From Clostridiales bacterium (GTDB taxonomy: Bacteria > Bacillota > Clostridia > Oscillospirales > Oscillospiraceae): a DNA stretch of 7,966 nucleotides. Location of the stretch: assembly GCA_021205375.1 (NCBI GenBank), contig JAJPXR010000167.1, positions 1 to 7,966 of the forward strand, in the 5' to 3' direction. Position numbers and translations under genes: made by a program. This document shows positions 1 through 5,051 of this stretch, one piece after another (within the stretch, counting starts at the first letter, position 1; every line of letters begins with the position of its first letter). The notes beneath the pieces were generated by a model that worked only from the letters and a program-made list of their open reading frames with translations, was not told where the DNA came from and ran no database searches.

Positions 1-57
1 TCTTGCCGCCCCTGAAAGGGGAGGGGGACCATGCGAAGCATGGTGGAGGGGTTTTAC
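1..57 (+). repeat. Mosaic hairpin repeat E1 (short form, module A end)
   Basis: The copy is cut by the window edge. It contains the CCTGAAAGGGG hairpin module, joined directly to the terminal module A. Module A is a palindrome at 28-44, with ACCATGC and GCATGGT arms and a GAA loop, followed by GGAGGGGTTT. The middle module present in E2 to E4 is missing. E1 points toward the 3' end of the small membrane ORF at 63-212. Confidence 0.85.
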
Positions 58-62
58 CTTTT

Positions 63-212
63 TTACCCCTTCAAAAAGGTGCAGCCCAGCAAGATCAGCG
101 TCAGCCCGGAGACGAACAGGATGACCCCCACCGGCAGCACCATGGCCAGCCAGATGCCGATGCCAATGGAAATCAGGCAGATGCCGCCGCTTCTACAACG
201 AAAATGGCCCAA
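63..212 (-). CDS. Small hydrophobic membrane protein, TTG start (hypothetical)
   Basis: This is a 49-residue ORF that a 60-residue length cut-off or an ATG-only search would miss. It begins with TTG at 212-210, placed 8 nt after a strong Shine-Dalgarno (AAGGGAGG on the minus strand, positions 228-221), and ends in TAA at 65-63. After a short basic start (MGHFRCRSGG) comes a first hydrophobic stretch at about residues 11-26, a Leu-Pro-Val-Gly turn, then a second one at about 28-43, ending Phe-Leu-Lys-Gly. This looks like a two-helix membrane hairpin or one long helix with a Pro kink. The in-frame stop at 245-243 rules out a longer protein from this sequence, so the alternative is a 3' remnant of a larger membrane gene. 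It resembles the short, Leu/Ile/Gly-rich orphan membrane proteins of Clostridia, but I cannot name a family. Repeat E1 lies downstream of it, pointing the opposite way. Confidence 0.5.
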   Translation of the reverse strand: MGHFRCRSGGICLISIGIGIWLAMVLPVGVILFVSGLTLILLGCTFLKG

Positions 213-265
213 AAAGACCGCCTCCCTTCGCGCTGAGCAGGTTTAGAGTGGTTCCTCTATGGCTC

Positions 266-271
266 AGTATA
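266..271 (-). promoter_or_regulatory. Possible -10 box for the small membrane ORF
   Basis: TATACT occurs on the minus strand about 54 nt upstream of the TTG start at 212. No good -35 hexamer lies 16-18 nt further upstream, so this is only a weak candidate. The surrounding 229-385 stretch is more AT-rich than the genes and holds no supported ORF. Confidence 0.2.
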
Positions 272-385
272 CGTTGGGAAGCGGCGAAATGTGCCTGTGA
301 CTTTTTTGTTTAGTGTCCCTTTGAGGAACAGCACTTCGTTATGGATATAATTCTTCTGTTTGGTAAAACGCAAACCAACCGAAAA

Positions 386-490
386 GAACTATCCCCCCTT
401 GCCTCCCCTGAAAGGGCAGGGAGCGAAGCGGAAGTGCCGCTTGACGGCGGAGGAGGGCCGCCGCCTTTCGGCGGTGGCGGAGGGGTTTCC
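386..490 (+). repeat. Mosaic hairpin repeat E2 (long form, module D end)
   Basis: The core spans about 393-488. Positions 401-453 are identical over 53 nt to the reverse complement of E4, covering the CCCCTGAAAGGG module and the middle module with GCCGCTTGACGGC. After that point E2 carries a different terminal hairpin, module D (GCCGCC, loop TTTC, GGCGGT, near 458-476). It then ends in the same GGAGGGGTTTC as the other copies. It lies just downstream of the GH25 gene and points against it. Confidence 0.9.
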
Positions 491-510
491 GGCTAACGGC
501 TAATAGCTCA
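490..510 (-). repeat. TNTTAGC heptamer repeat after the GH25 stop codon
   Basis: Directly after the TGA stop, the minus strand reads TGAGCTATTAGC followed by CGTTAGCC. This gives two heptamers of the form NNTTAGC. The rsgA stop is followed by the same sequence with an extra heptamer, so this is a shared 3'-end repeat rather than coding sequence. It sits between the stop codon and repeat E2. Confidence 0.65.
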
Positions 511-2835
511 TCACTTCGTTTTCACGGTTTTCTTGCTGCTCCAGGCCCCGTAGGAGGTCGCGGTGGTCTTGTAGTAGGCCCGTACCCGGACATAATACTT
601 CTTCTTGGACTTCAACCCGCTGATGGTCTTGGAGCATTTGCTCTTGCCGGAGACGGTGACGGTCTTATAGCTGGAAAAGCTGCTGGAGGTGGAGTATTGA
701 ATTTGGTAGCCGGAGCAGGTGGTGGTTTTCCACTTGACGGTGAATTTCTTCTTCCCCGCCGAGACGGAGGACAGCGTTACCTTCTTGGGGACCACCTTGA
801 TCTTGATCTGCGCCGTGGTCTTGGAATAGCGGTCATTCTTGGCGGCGGTGACGGTGATGTAGGTCACGCCCAGCCCCTTGACGGTGATTTTCCCCGAACT
901 GGACACGGTGGCCACGGAGGTCTTGCTGCTGGAGTAGGTCAGACTGCTGCCGTACTGGGAGGCGTTCCGCGCCCGCAGGTAGAAGGCGCTGCTGCCCAGG
1001 GCCACGGTGTAGCTGCTCTCAGTGAGGGCGATGGTCTGGCTGGAGCGGATGTAGAAGGTGGCCGTGACCGCCCCGCAGTAGTTGCCCACCCCCGCGGCAG
1101 TGGCGGTGGCCTTGCCCCGGTTGATGTTGTTGTTGGCGTAGAGGGTGTAGCCGCTGGAGGGAACGCTGAGACTGCCCACCTTGAGGGAGGACACGGTGGG
1201 CGTCACCGCCTTGCCGGTGTAGGTCAAAGAGGTGCTTTTCAGCTTGAGGGTGGCGCTGGACAGGCTCAGCCGCTCCACCACCACCCGGATGGTCTTTGTA
1301 CTGGTGGAGCTGAGGGCCGAAGCGGTGGCTTCGCTCTCGTCGGCGCTGTCAGAGGCGGTATCCTCCGCTTCCCCGGCCTCCGCGTCGTCGGCCTGGGCCG
1401 TTACTGTCTCTTCGGCTTCGGAAGATTCCGCTTCCGCGGCCTCTGCCGCTGCGGTTTCCCCGGTTTCTTCCACCGCTTCCGCTTCCACGGTTTCGGCGGC
1501 GGAGCTGTCGCCCTCGGCTTCGTCGGCGGGGTCGGTTTCCTCCGGCTCGGCGGTTTCCGCCGTTTCGTCCTCATCGGTGTCGGATGTTGTCGCCTCGTTC
1601 TCCTGGACGGCGCTGGCGGAGGCGGTGGAGACCACCGCCGTCACGTCGGTGACGCCTGCGCCGTTGATGGCCGTCGCGCCGTCCTTTGCAACGGTGAGCA
1701 CGGAATCGGAAAGCGCCTGATAGCTGGTGGGGCTGAGGGAGGTCTTGTTGTCCAGGTCAAAGGCGTCGTCGCCGTAGGTGACGACGATGACCTCGTCCGG
1801 GTCAGTGCCCGACACCGTCACCTTGCAGGTAGCCGTCACGTCGCCGCTGGAGGAAGCGGCGGTGATGGTGGCCGTGCCGCTCTGGACGGCGGTGACGGTG
1901 CCGCTGTCGTCCACATAGGCCACGCTGTTGTCGCTGGAGGACCAGCAGACCGGGTCAGACGTGCCGGAGGGCGACACCGTAGCGGTCAGGGAGAGGGTTT
2001 TCCCCGGTTTCAGGGTGGCGGAGGTCTTGCTCAGGGACAGGGAGGTGATGGCGGTGTCGTCGTCCACCTCCTCGCAGGGCTCCAGGTCGTCGGAGTACCA
2101 GTAATCCAGGTCCACGTTGCCGGAAATGCCGCTGACGGAGCCGGTGGAGGAGTACTGCCAGTATGTATAGCCGCTGACGCTGTAGGTGGAATTGCTGGCG
2201 GCGCTGGCGTAGTGGGCCACCCACAGCTTATAGCCGTTGTTCAGGATGGTGGTGGGGTTGTACTTGGCCCCGCTGCCGCTGAAGGTGGAGACGCTGTTGT
2301 AGACGCAGGCGTCATAGCCCCCGGCTTCGATGGCGGCACAGAAGGCCAGGGCGAAGTTGGTGCATTGGGTCTTGGTGAAGCTGGAGAAGGAGAAGCGCCC
2401 GCCGGCGTTCTCTGCGTCAAAGGCCACGGGCAGGTCCAGGTTGTAGCCGCTGAGCAGCTTCAACACATAGGCGGCCTCCTTCTTGGCCTCGGAGGTGGAC
2501 TTGGCCTGGGAGAAGTAGTACACGCCCACCTGGATGCCATACTTCTGGGCGTTTTTGATGTTGGTGGCAAACTGGGGGTCCTCGTTCAGCGTGAAGCTGC
2601 TGGAGGAGGTGTAGCCGCAGCGGATGAACACAAAGTCGATGCCCGCCGCCGCCACCTTGGACCAGTTGATGGTCCCCTGCCACTTGGACACGTCGATGCC
2701 GTCGTAGATGGTGTAACCGGTGTTGAACTCGCTGGCGTGGGTGTAGGCTTCCGCCAGGGGAGAGGCTGTCCCGACCAGCAGGGCGGCGGTCAGCACCAGG
2801 GAAAGCAGTTTGCTGAGGATATGGGGTCGCTTCAT
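511..2835 (-). CDS. Secreted GH25 lysozyme (muramidase) with Ig-like and fibronectin-like modules
   Basis: This is a 774-residue exported enzyme expected to cut the MurNAc-GlcNAc bond of peptidoglycan. The start is ATG at 2835, 8 nt after an AAAGGAG site (2850-2844); the in-frame ATG at 2865 has no ribosome binding site. Residues 1-30 are a signal peptide (basic start, Leu/Ala core, cleavage after Ala-Glu-Ala). The GH25 domain covers about 43-248, with the opening DGIDVSKWQG at 45-54, the acidic pair of the FDAE motif (Asp140, Glu142) and the closing NVDLDYW. A Big2 domain follows at about 261-343. Next is a partial Ig-like domain interrupted by an acidic Glu/Ala/Thr/Ser-rich stretch at about 411-510, then an Ig-like/MBG-type module at about 535-597, a second Big2-like domain at about 600-685 and a Lys-rich fibronectin type III-like end. 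No LPXTG anchor, SLH or choline-binding repeat is seen, so it is probably released or held by charge. Function is confident; whether its target is self or foreign wall is not. Confidence 0.93.
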   Translation of the reverse strand: MKRPHILSKLLSLVLTAALLVGTASPLAEAYTHASEFNTGYTIYDGIDVSKWQGTINWSKVAAAGIDFVFIRCGYTSSSSFTLNEDPQFATNIKNAQKYGIQVGVYYFSQAKSTSEAKKEAAYVLKLLSGYNLDLPVAFDAENAGGRFSFSSFTKTQCTNFALAFCAAIEAGGYDACVYNSVSTFSGSGAKYNPTTILNNGYKLWVAHYASAASNSTYSVSGYTYWQYSSTGSVSGISGNVDLDYWYSDDLEPCEEVDDDTAITSLSLSKTSATLKPGKTLSLTATVSPSGTSDPVCWSSSDNSVAYVDDSGTVTAVQSGTATITAASSSGDVTATCKVTVSGTDPDEVIVVTYGDDAFDLDNKTSLSPTSYQALSDSVLTVAKDGATAINGAGVTDVTAVVSTASASAVQENEATTSDTDEDETAETAEPEETDPADEAEGDSSAAETVEAEAVEETGETAAAEAAEAESSEAEETVTAQADDAEAGEAEDTASDSADESEATASALSSTSTKTIRVVVERLSLSSATLKLKSTSLTYTGKAVTPTVSSLKVGSLSVPSSGYTLYANNNINRGKATATAAGVGNYCGAVTATFYIRSSQTIALTESSYTVALGSSAFYLRARNASQYGSSLTYSSSKTSVATVSSSGKITVKGLGVTYITVTAAKNDRYSKTTAQIKIKVVPKKVTLSSVSAGKKKFTVKWKTTTCSGYQIQYSTSSSFSSYKTVTVSGKSKCSKTISGLKSKKKYYVRVRAYYKTTATSYGAWSSKKTVKTK

Positions 2836-2843
2836 GGGGATTG

Positions 2844-2850
2844 CTCCTTT
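2844..2850 (-). promoter_or_regulatory. Ribosome binding site that fixes the GH25 start
   Basis: AAAGGAG on the minus strand, 8 nt before the ATG at 2835. It decides against the longer reading that begins at 2865, which would add ten residues in front of an otherwise complete signal peptide. Confidence 0.85.
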
Positions 2851-2870
2851 TATGAGGGTTCTCATTATGG

Positions 2871-3044
2871 TTATCTCTTTGAATCAATCTCATCAGTGGC
2901 GCCAACGGGAAACCCCTCCACCATGCTTCGCATGGTCCCCCTCCGCCGTCAAGCGGCACTTCCGGGGCTTTGCCCCTCCCTGCCCTTTCAGGGGCGGCAA
3001 GAGGGGGGGGTCACTTACGAAAACGCAGTTCTTCACGGAAAACC
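2871..3044 (-). repeat. Mosaic hairpin repeat E3 (long form, module A end) in the GH25 leader
   Basis: The core is 3009-2909. It fills nearly all of the gap between the thiN stop (3059) and the GH25 start (2835). It has the CCCCTGAAAGGG module, a hairpin with GGGGC arms (2976-2964), the GCCGCTTGACGGC module and module A (palindrome 2936-2920). Beyond the GGAGGGGTTTC end, a tail ends in GATTCAAAGAGATAAC exactly 40 nt after the start of GAGGGG, the same spacing as in E4 and E6. A head with TTTTCC, GAAC and CGTAA is shared with E4. Confidence 0.9.
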
Positions 3045-3058
3045 TGGATTCTCTCTTT

Positions 3059-3703
3059 TTACGGTTGGCGCTGGGGGTCGCTGCGCACCAGCAGGGCGCA
3101 GCCCTCTTTCACGGTGATCTCCGCCGTCTGGCCCGGCAGAATTTCGTTGCTGACGGCCAGGGTCGCGTCCCGGCGGAGGGTGGCGTCGGTGAGCTGGTAC
3201 TTGACGCCCCGCAGGGTCACTCCCCGCAGCGTCCGGTCCAGGGGGATGATACCAATATAACAAAAAAGTGGAGTATTTGCAATGGAAATCCTTCCCGGTG
3301 ACAGATAGCGGATTTCGTTGCGCTCGTCCAGCAGCAGGCCCTCCGCCCCTGCCTCGTGAATTTGTTCCAACAGGAAGCAGTTGGCCAGGTAGTGGTCGGC
3401 CCGGCCCCCGGAGCAGCCGCACAGCAGCAGCCGCCGGTAGCCCATGCGCAGGGCCTGGTGGACCGCCACCTCCAGGTCGGTGAAGTCCTTCTCGGTGGGC
3501 AAGGTGATGGAGGGCAGGCCCTCCGGCCTGCCGCCGGAGTCCCCGTCCCCCACGTACCAGTTTGGCTCCAGCCCGGCCAGCGCCGCGCTGCTCCGGCCCC
3601 CGTCGGCGCAGATGACGAAGTCGTCCTCCCCCCGGTAGGGGGTCAGGTAGTCCCAACTGGCGCAGGGGGCCGCGCCGATGATGATGGCCTGTTTTTCTCC
3701 CAC
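3059..3703 (-). CDS. thiN: Thiamine pyrophosphokinase
   Basis: The enzyme transfers diphosphate from ATP to thiamine, giving thiamine diphosphate, in the cytoplasm. The product is 214 residues, normal for the family. The start chosen is GTG at 3703, 8 nt after AAAGGAG (3718-3712); an in-frame ATG at 3793 also keeps the frame open but lies inside repeat E4. The TPK catalytic domain shows VICADGG near residues 30-36, VGDGDS (where GDFDS is more usual, so one aromatic is replaced by Gly), PTEKDFTDLE and CGCSGGRADH. The C-terminal thiamine-binding part has GVTLRGVKYQL. The neighbour rsgA agrees with the Bacillus order rsgA-rpe-thiN, except that rpe is missing. A repeat lies on each side (E4 upstream, E3 downstream) in the same orientation. 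No TPP riboswitch is seen in the leader. Confidence 0.9.
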   Translation of the reverse strand: MGEKQAIIIGAAPCASWDYLTPYRGEDDFVICADGGRSSAALAGLEPNWYVGDGDSGGRPEGLPSITLPTEKDFTDLEVAVHQALRMGYRRLLLCGCSGGRADHYLANCFLLEQIHEAGAEGLLLDERNEIRYLSPGRISIANTPLFCYIGIIPLDRTLRGVTLRGVKYQLTDATLRRDATLAVSNEILPGQTAEITVKEGCALLVRSDPQRQP

Positions 3704-3711
3704 GGTTTGTT

Positions 3712-3718
3712 CTCCTTT
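3712..3718 (-). promoter_or_regulatory. Ribosome binding site that fixes a GTG start for thiN
   Basis: AAAGGAG on the minus strand sits 8 nt before GTG at 3703. The protein then begins MGEKQAIIIG, which matches the normal first beta strand of the family. The upstream ATG at 3793 belongs to the repeat palindrome and has no such site. Confidence 0.85.
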
Positions 3719-3730
3719 TGGGTTCTTCGG

Positions 3731-3896
3731 TGGTCCCCTTGAACCAGTCTTGTCGGTAATTTCAGCGAGAAACCCCTCCACCATGCTTCGCATGGTCCCC
3801 CTCCGCCGTCAAGCGGCACTTCCGCTTCGCTCCCTGCCCTTTCAGGGGAGGCGAGAGGGGTGGTCGGTTACGGAATGGTTCTTTTTATGGAAAAAG
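3731..3896 (-). repeat. Mosaic hairpin repeat E4 (long form, module A end) in the thiN leader
   Basis: The core is 3861-3769. Module order on the minus strand is CCCCTC end, CCCCTGAAAGGG hairpin, GAGCGAAGCGG, GCCGCTTGACGGC hairpin, module A palindrome (3796-3780), GGAGGGGTTTC end, then a 40-nt spaced tail ending GGTTCAAGGGGAC. A 53-nt block is identical to E2 on the opposite strand. The head (TTTTCC, AAAGAAC, CGTAA) matches E3. Confidence 0.9.
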
Positions 3897-3920
3897 TTTC
3901 ACTATTTAATAAATTAAACT

Positions 3921-3941
3921 GGTTATCCCTTTGAATCAGTC
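3921..3941 (-). repeat. Detached tail of the mosaic repeat
   Basis: The minus strand reads GACTGATTCAAAGGGATAAC followed by C, matching the E3 tail (2889-2869) at 19 of 21 positions and resembling the E4 and E6 tails. No module A precedes it; the 3961-3989 stem-loop stands in that place. It is either a decayed copy or a copy with yet another hairpin module. Confidence 0.55.
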
Positions 3942-3960
3942 GCGCATTTTAATGGCTAGA

Positions 3961-3989
3961 ATGCGGGATTTTCCACTAAAATTCCGCAT
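3961..3989. repeat. 12-bp stem-loop between rsgA and thiN
   Basis: The arms ATGCGGGATTTT and AAAATTCCGCAT surround a 5-nt loop (CCACT). There is one non-Watson-Crick position, a G-T pair on the strand as printed. No T-run follows on either strand, so it is not a standard intrinsic terminator. It could be a hairpin module of the neighbouring repeat family or a processing site. Confidence 0.6.
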
Positions 3990-4017
3990 CTATCGGACAA
4001 AAATGACATCAAACGAC

Positions 4018-4090
4018 AAACACTATCCCCTCTTGCCTCCCCTGAAAGGGGAGGAGGGCCGCCGCCTTTAGGCGGTGGCGGAGGGGGTAA
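4018..4090 (+). repeat. Mosaic hairpin repeat E5 (short form, module D end)
   Basis: The core is about 4027-4088. It starts ACTATCCCCTCTTGCC, nearly the same as E2 at 389-402, and then has a perfect 7-bp hairpin (CCTCCCC, loop TGAAA, GGGGAGG, 4037-4055). Module D follows, with CCGCC and GGCGG arms around TTTA where E2 has TTTC. It ends GGCGGAGGGG. The middle module is absent. It lies downstream of rsgA and points against it. Confidence 0.88.
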
Positions 4091-4123
4091 AGCACACGGC
4101 TGAGTGTCATCAAAACCGTGCCT

Positions 4124-4140
4124 ATAAGCTCTACGCTTAT
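4124..4140. repeat. Short hairpin downstream of rsgA
   Basis: ATAAGC and GCTTAT arms (6 bp) flank a TCTAC loop, about 40 nt past the rsgA stop. No T-run follows on the minus strand, so evidence for termination is weak. Confidence 0.35.
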
Positions 4141-4152
4141 GGTATGCAGTAC

Positions 4153-4178
4153 CTGGCTAACAGCTAAGAGCTAATAGC
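4153..4178 (-). repeat. TNTTAGC heptamer repeat after the rsgA stop codon
   Basis: Immediately after the TGA stop (4181-4179), the minus strand reads GC followed by three heptamers TATTAGC, TCTTAGC and TGTTAGC. GAGCT and AGCTC around ATT can also form a 5-bp hairpin that includes the last two bases of the stop codon. The GH25 gene end carries the same motif with two heptamers. Confidence 0.7.
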
Positions 4179-5051
4179 TCACTTCCACGGCTTATACTCC
4201 TTCGCCACCTGATACAGCCGAAGATAGCTGTCATACCGGCTCCGGCAGATGTTCCCCTCTTTCAGGGCCTGGCGGACGGCACAGCCCTTCTCCTTGGTGT
4301 GGGAACAGCCCACATAGCGGCACTGTCCCAAATAGGGGCGGAACTCCCGGAAGGCGTCTGCCAACTGCTCCTTGTCCAGCAGCTCCGGGGTCTCGGTGTC
4401 GAAGGAGGAGAACCCCGGCGTGTCCGCGACAATGGCCCCTTCGCCCAGGCGAAACAGCTCCACATGGCGGGTGGTGTGGCGGCCCCGGCCCAGCTTTTCG
4501 CTGACCTCCCCGGTGGGGATCTGCGCGGTGGGGTCCAGGGCATTGAGCAGGCTGGACTTGCCCACGCCGGAGTTGCCGGTGAACACGCTGACCTTGCCGT
4601 TCAAAATCTCCCGCAGGGCCTCGATGCCCTGCCCGGTGGCGGCGCTGACCTGAAAGGTGGGATAGCCCACCGCCCGGTAGATGTCCGCCAGCGCGTTGCC
4701 GTCGGCCAGGTCGCATTTGTTGACCACCACCACCGGCTCGCAGTGCTTCCCCTCCGCCAGCGCCGCCACCCGGTCCACCAGGAAGGGGTCGGTGACGGGG
4801 ATGGCCTCGGACGCGATGAGGATGATTTGGTCCATATTGGCCACGGCAGGCCGCTGGAAGGCGTTCTTCCGGGGCAGAATCTCGTCCAGGCGGCCTGCCC
4901 CGGCCTCGGTGGGGGTGATGGACACCCGGTCCCCCACCAGGGGGGATTCTTTGGTGTAGCGGAACTTGCCCCTGGCCCGGCAGCGGATGACCTCGCCGCC
5001 GCAGTCCACATCGTAAAAGCCGCTGAGGGCGCGAATGATAATTCCTGTCAT
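4179..5051 (-). CDS. rsgA: Ribosome small subunit maturation GTPase RsgA
   Basis: This circularly permuted GTPase of 290 residues binds the immature 30S subunit and uses GTP hydrolysis in late assembly and factor release. An OB-fold covers roughly residues 1-65. The permuted G motifs follow in the order G4 NKCD (111-114), G1 GNSGVGKSS (159-167), the G2 region GRGRHTTRH (188-196) and G3 DTPGFSS (210-216). The C-terminal zinc site has Cys244, Cys249, His251 and Cys257, all present. The ATG (5051-5049) overlaps the prkC stop as ATGA, indicating translational coupling to the kinase. RsgA is a known phosphorylation target of PrkC in Bacillus, which fits this arrangement. Length and all key residues are normal. 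Confidence 0.97.
   Translation of the reverse strand: MTGIIIRALSGFYDVDCGGEVIRCRARGKFRYTKESPLVGDRVSITPTEAGAGRLDEILPRKNAFQRPAVANMDQIILIASEAIPVTDPFLVDRVAALAEGKHCEPVVVVNKCDLADGNALADIYRAVGYPTFQVSAATGQGIEALREILNGKVSVFTGNSGVGKSSLLNALDPTAQIPTGEVSEKLGRGRHTTRHVELFRLGEGAIVADTPGFSSFDTETPELLDKEQLADAFREFRPYLGQCRYVGCSHTKEKGCAVRQALKEGNICRSRYDSYLRLYQVAKEYKPWK

Larger units (their letters stand above)
3704..4178. other. Geneless stretch between rsgA and thiN
   Basis: No ORF here has a ribosome binding site or a recognisable product. From right to left it holds the heptamer repeat after rsgA, a small hairpin, repeat E5 (plus orientation), a 12-bp stem-loop (3961-3989), a detached repeat tail (3941-3921), an AT-rich patch (about 3897-3920), repeat E4 and the thiN ribosome binding site. 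In Bacillus subtilis this position is occupied by rpe. No trace of rpe coding sequence is visible. Confidence 0.7.

Noticed and set aside
31..246. Plus-strand ORF of 71 codons starting in repeat E1
   Set aside because: Its start lies in the repeat palindrome, there is no ribosome binding site, and the minus strand has a better supported small membrane ORF.
386..490. Intrinsic terminator of the GH25 gene
   Set aside because: The minus strand has stable GC-rich hairpins but no T-run immediately after them, so a standard terminator is not shown, although the repeat might still affect termination.
697..3117. Long plus-strand ORF of 806 codons antisense to the GH25 gene
   Set aside because: Gly/Val/Arg-rich translation without domains or a ribosome site. 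It is the mirror of a GC-rich gene with a convincing signal peptide and GH25 domain on the minus strand.
2871..3896. Insertion sequence or composite transposon around thiN
   Set aside because: No transposase or integrase is encoded, and no target-site duplication could be recognised. A non-autonomous element remains possible and is described as a repeat.
4018..4090. tRNA or rRNA gene suggested by cloverleaf-like pairing
   Set aside because: Arm lengths, loops and conserved tRNA bases (such as a TTC-containing T loop and CCA-ready acceptor) do not fit, and the same sequence recurs with swapped arms.
3704..4178. TPP riboswitch upstream of thiN
   Set aside because: I found no CTGAGA-type or second conserved THI-box core in the minus-strand leader; the visible structure is accounted for by the repeats.
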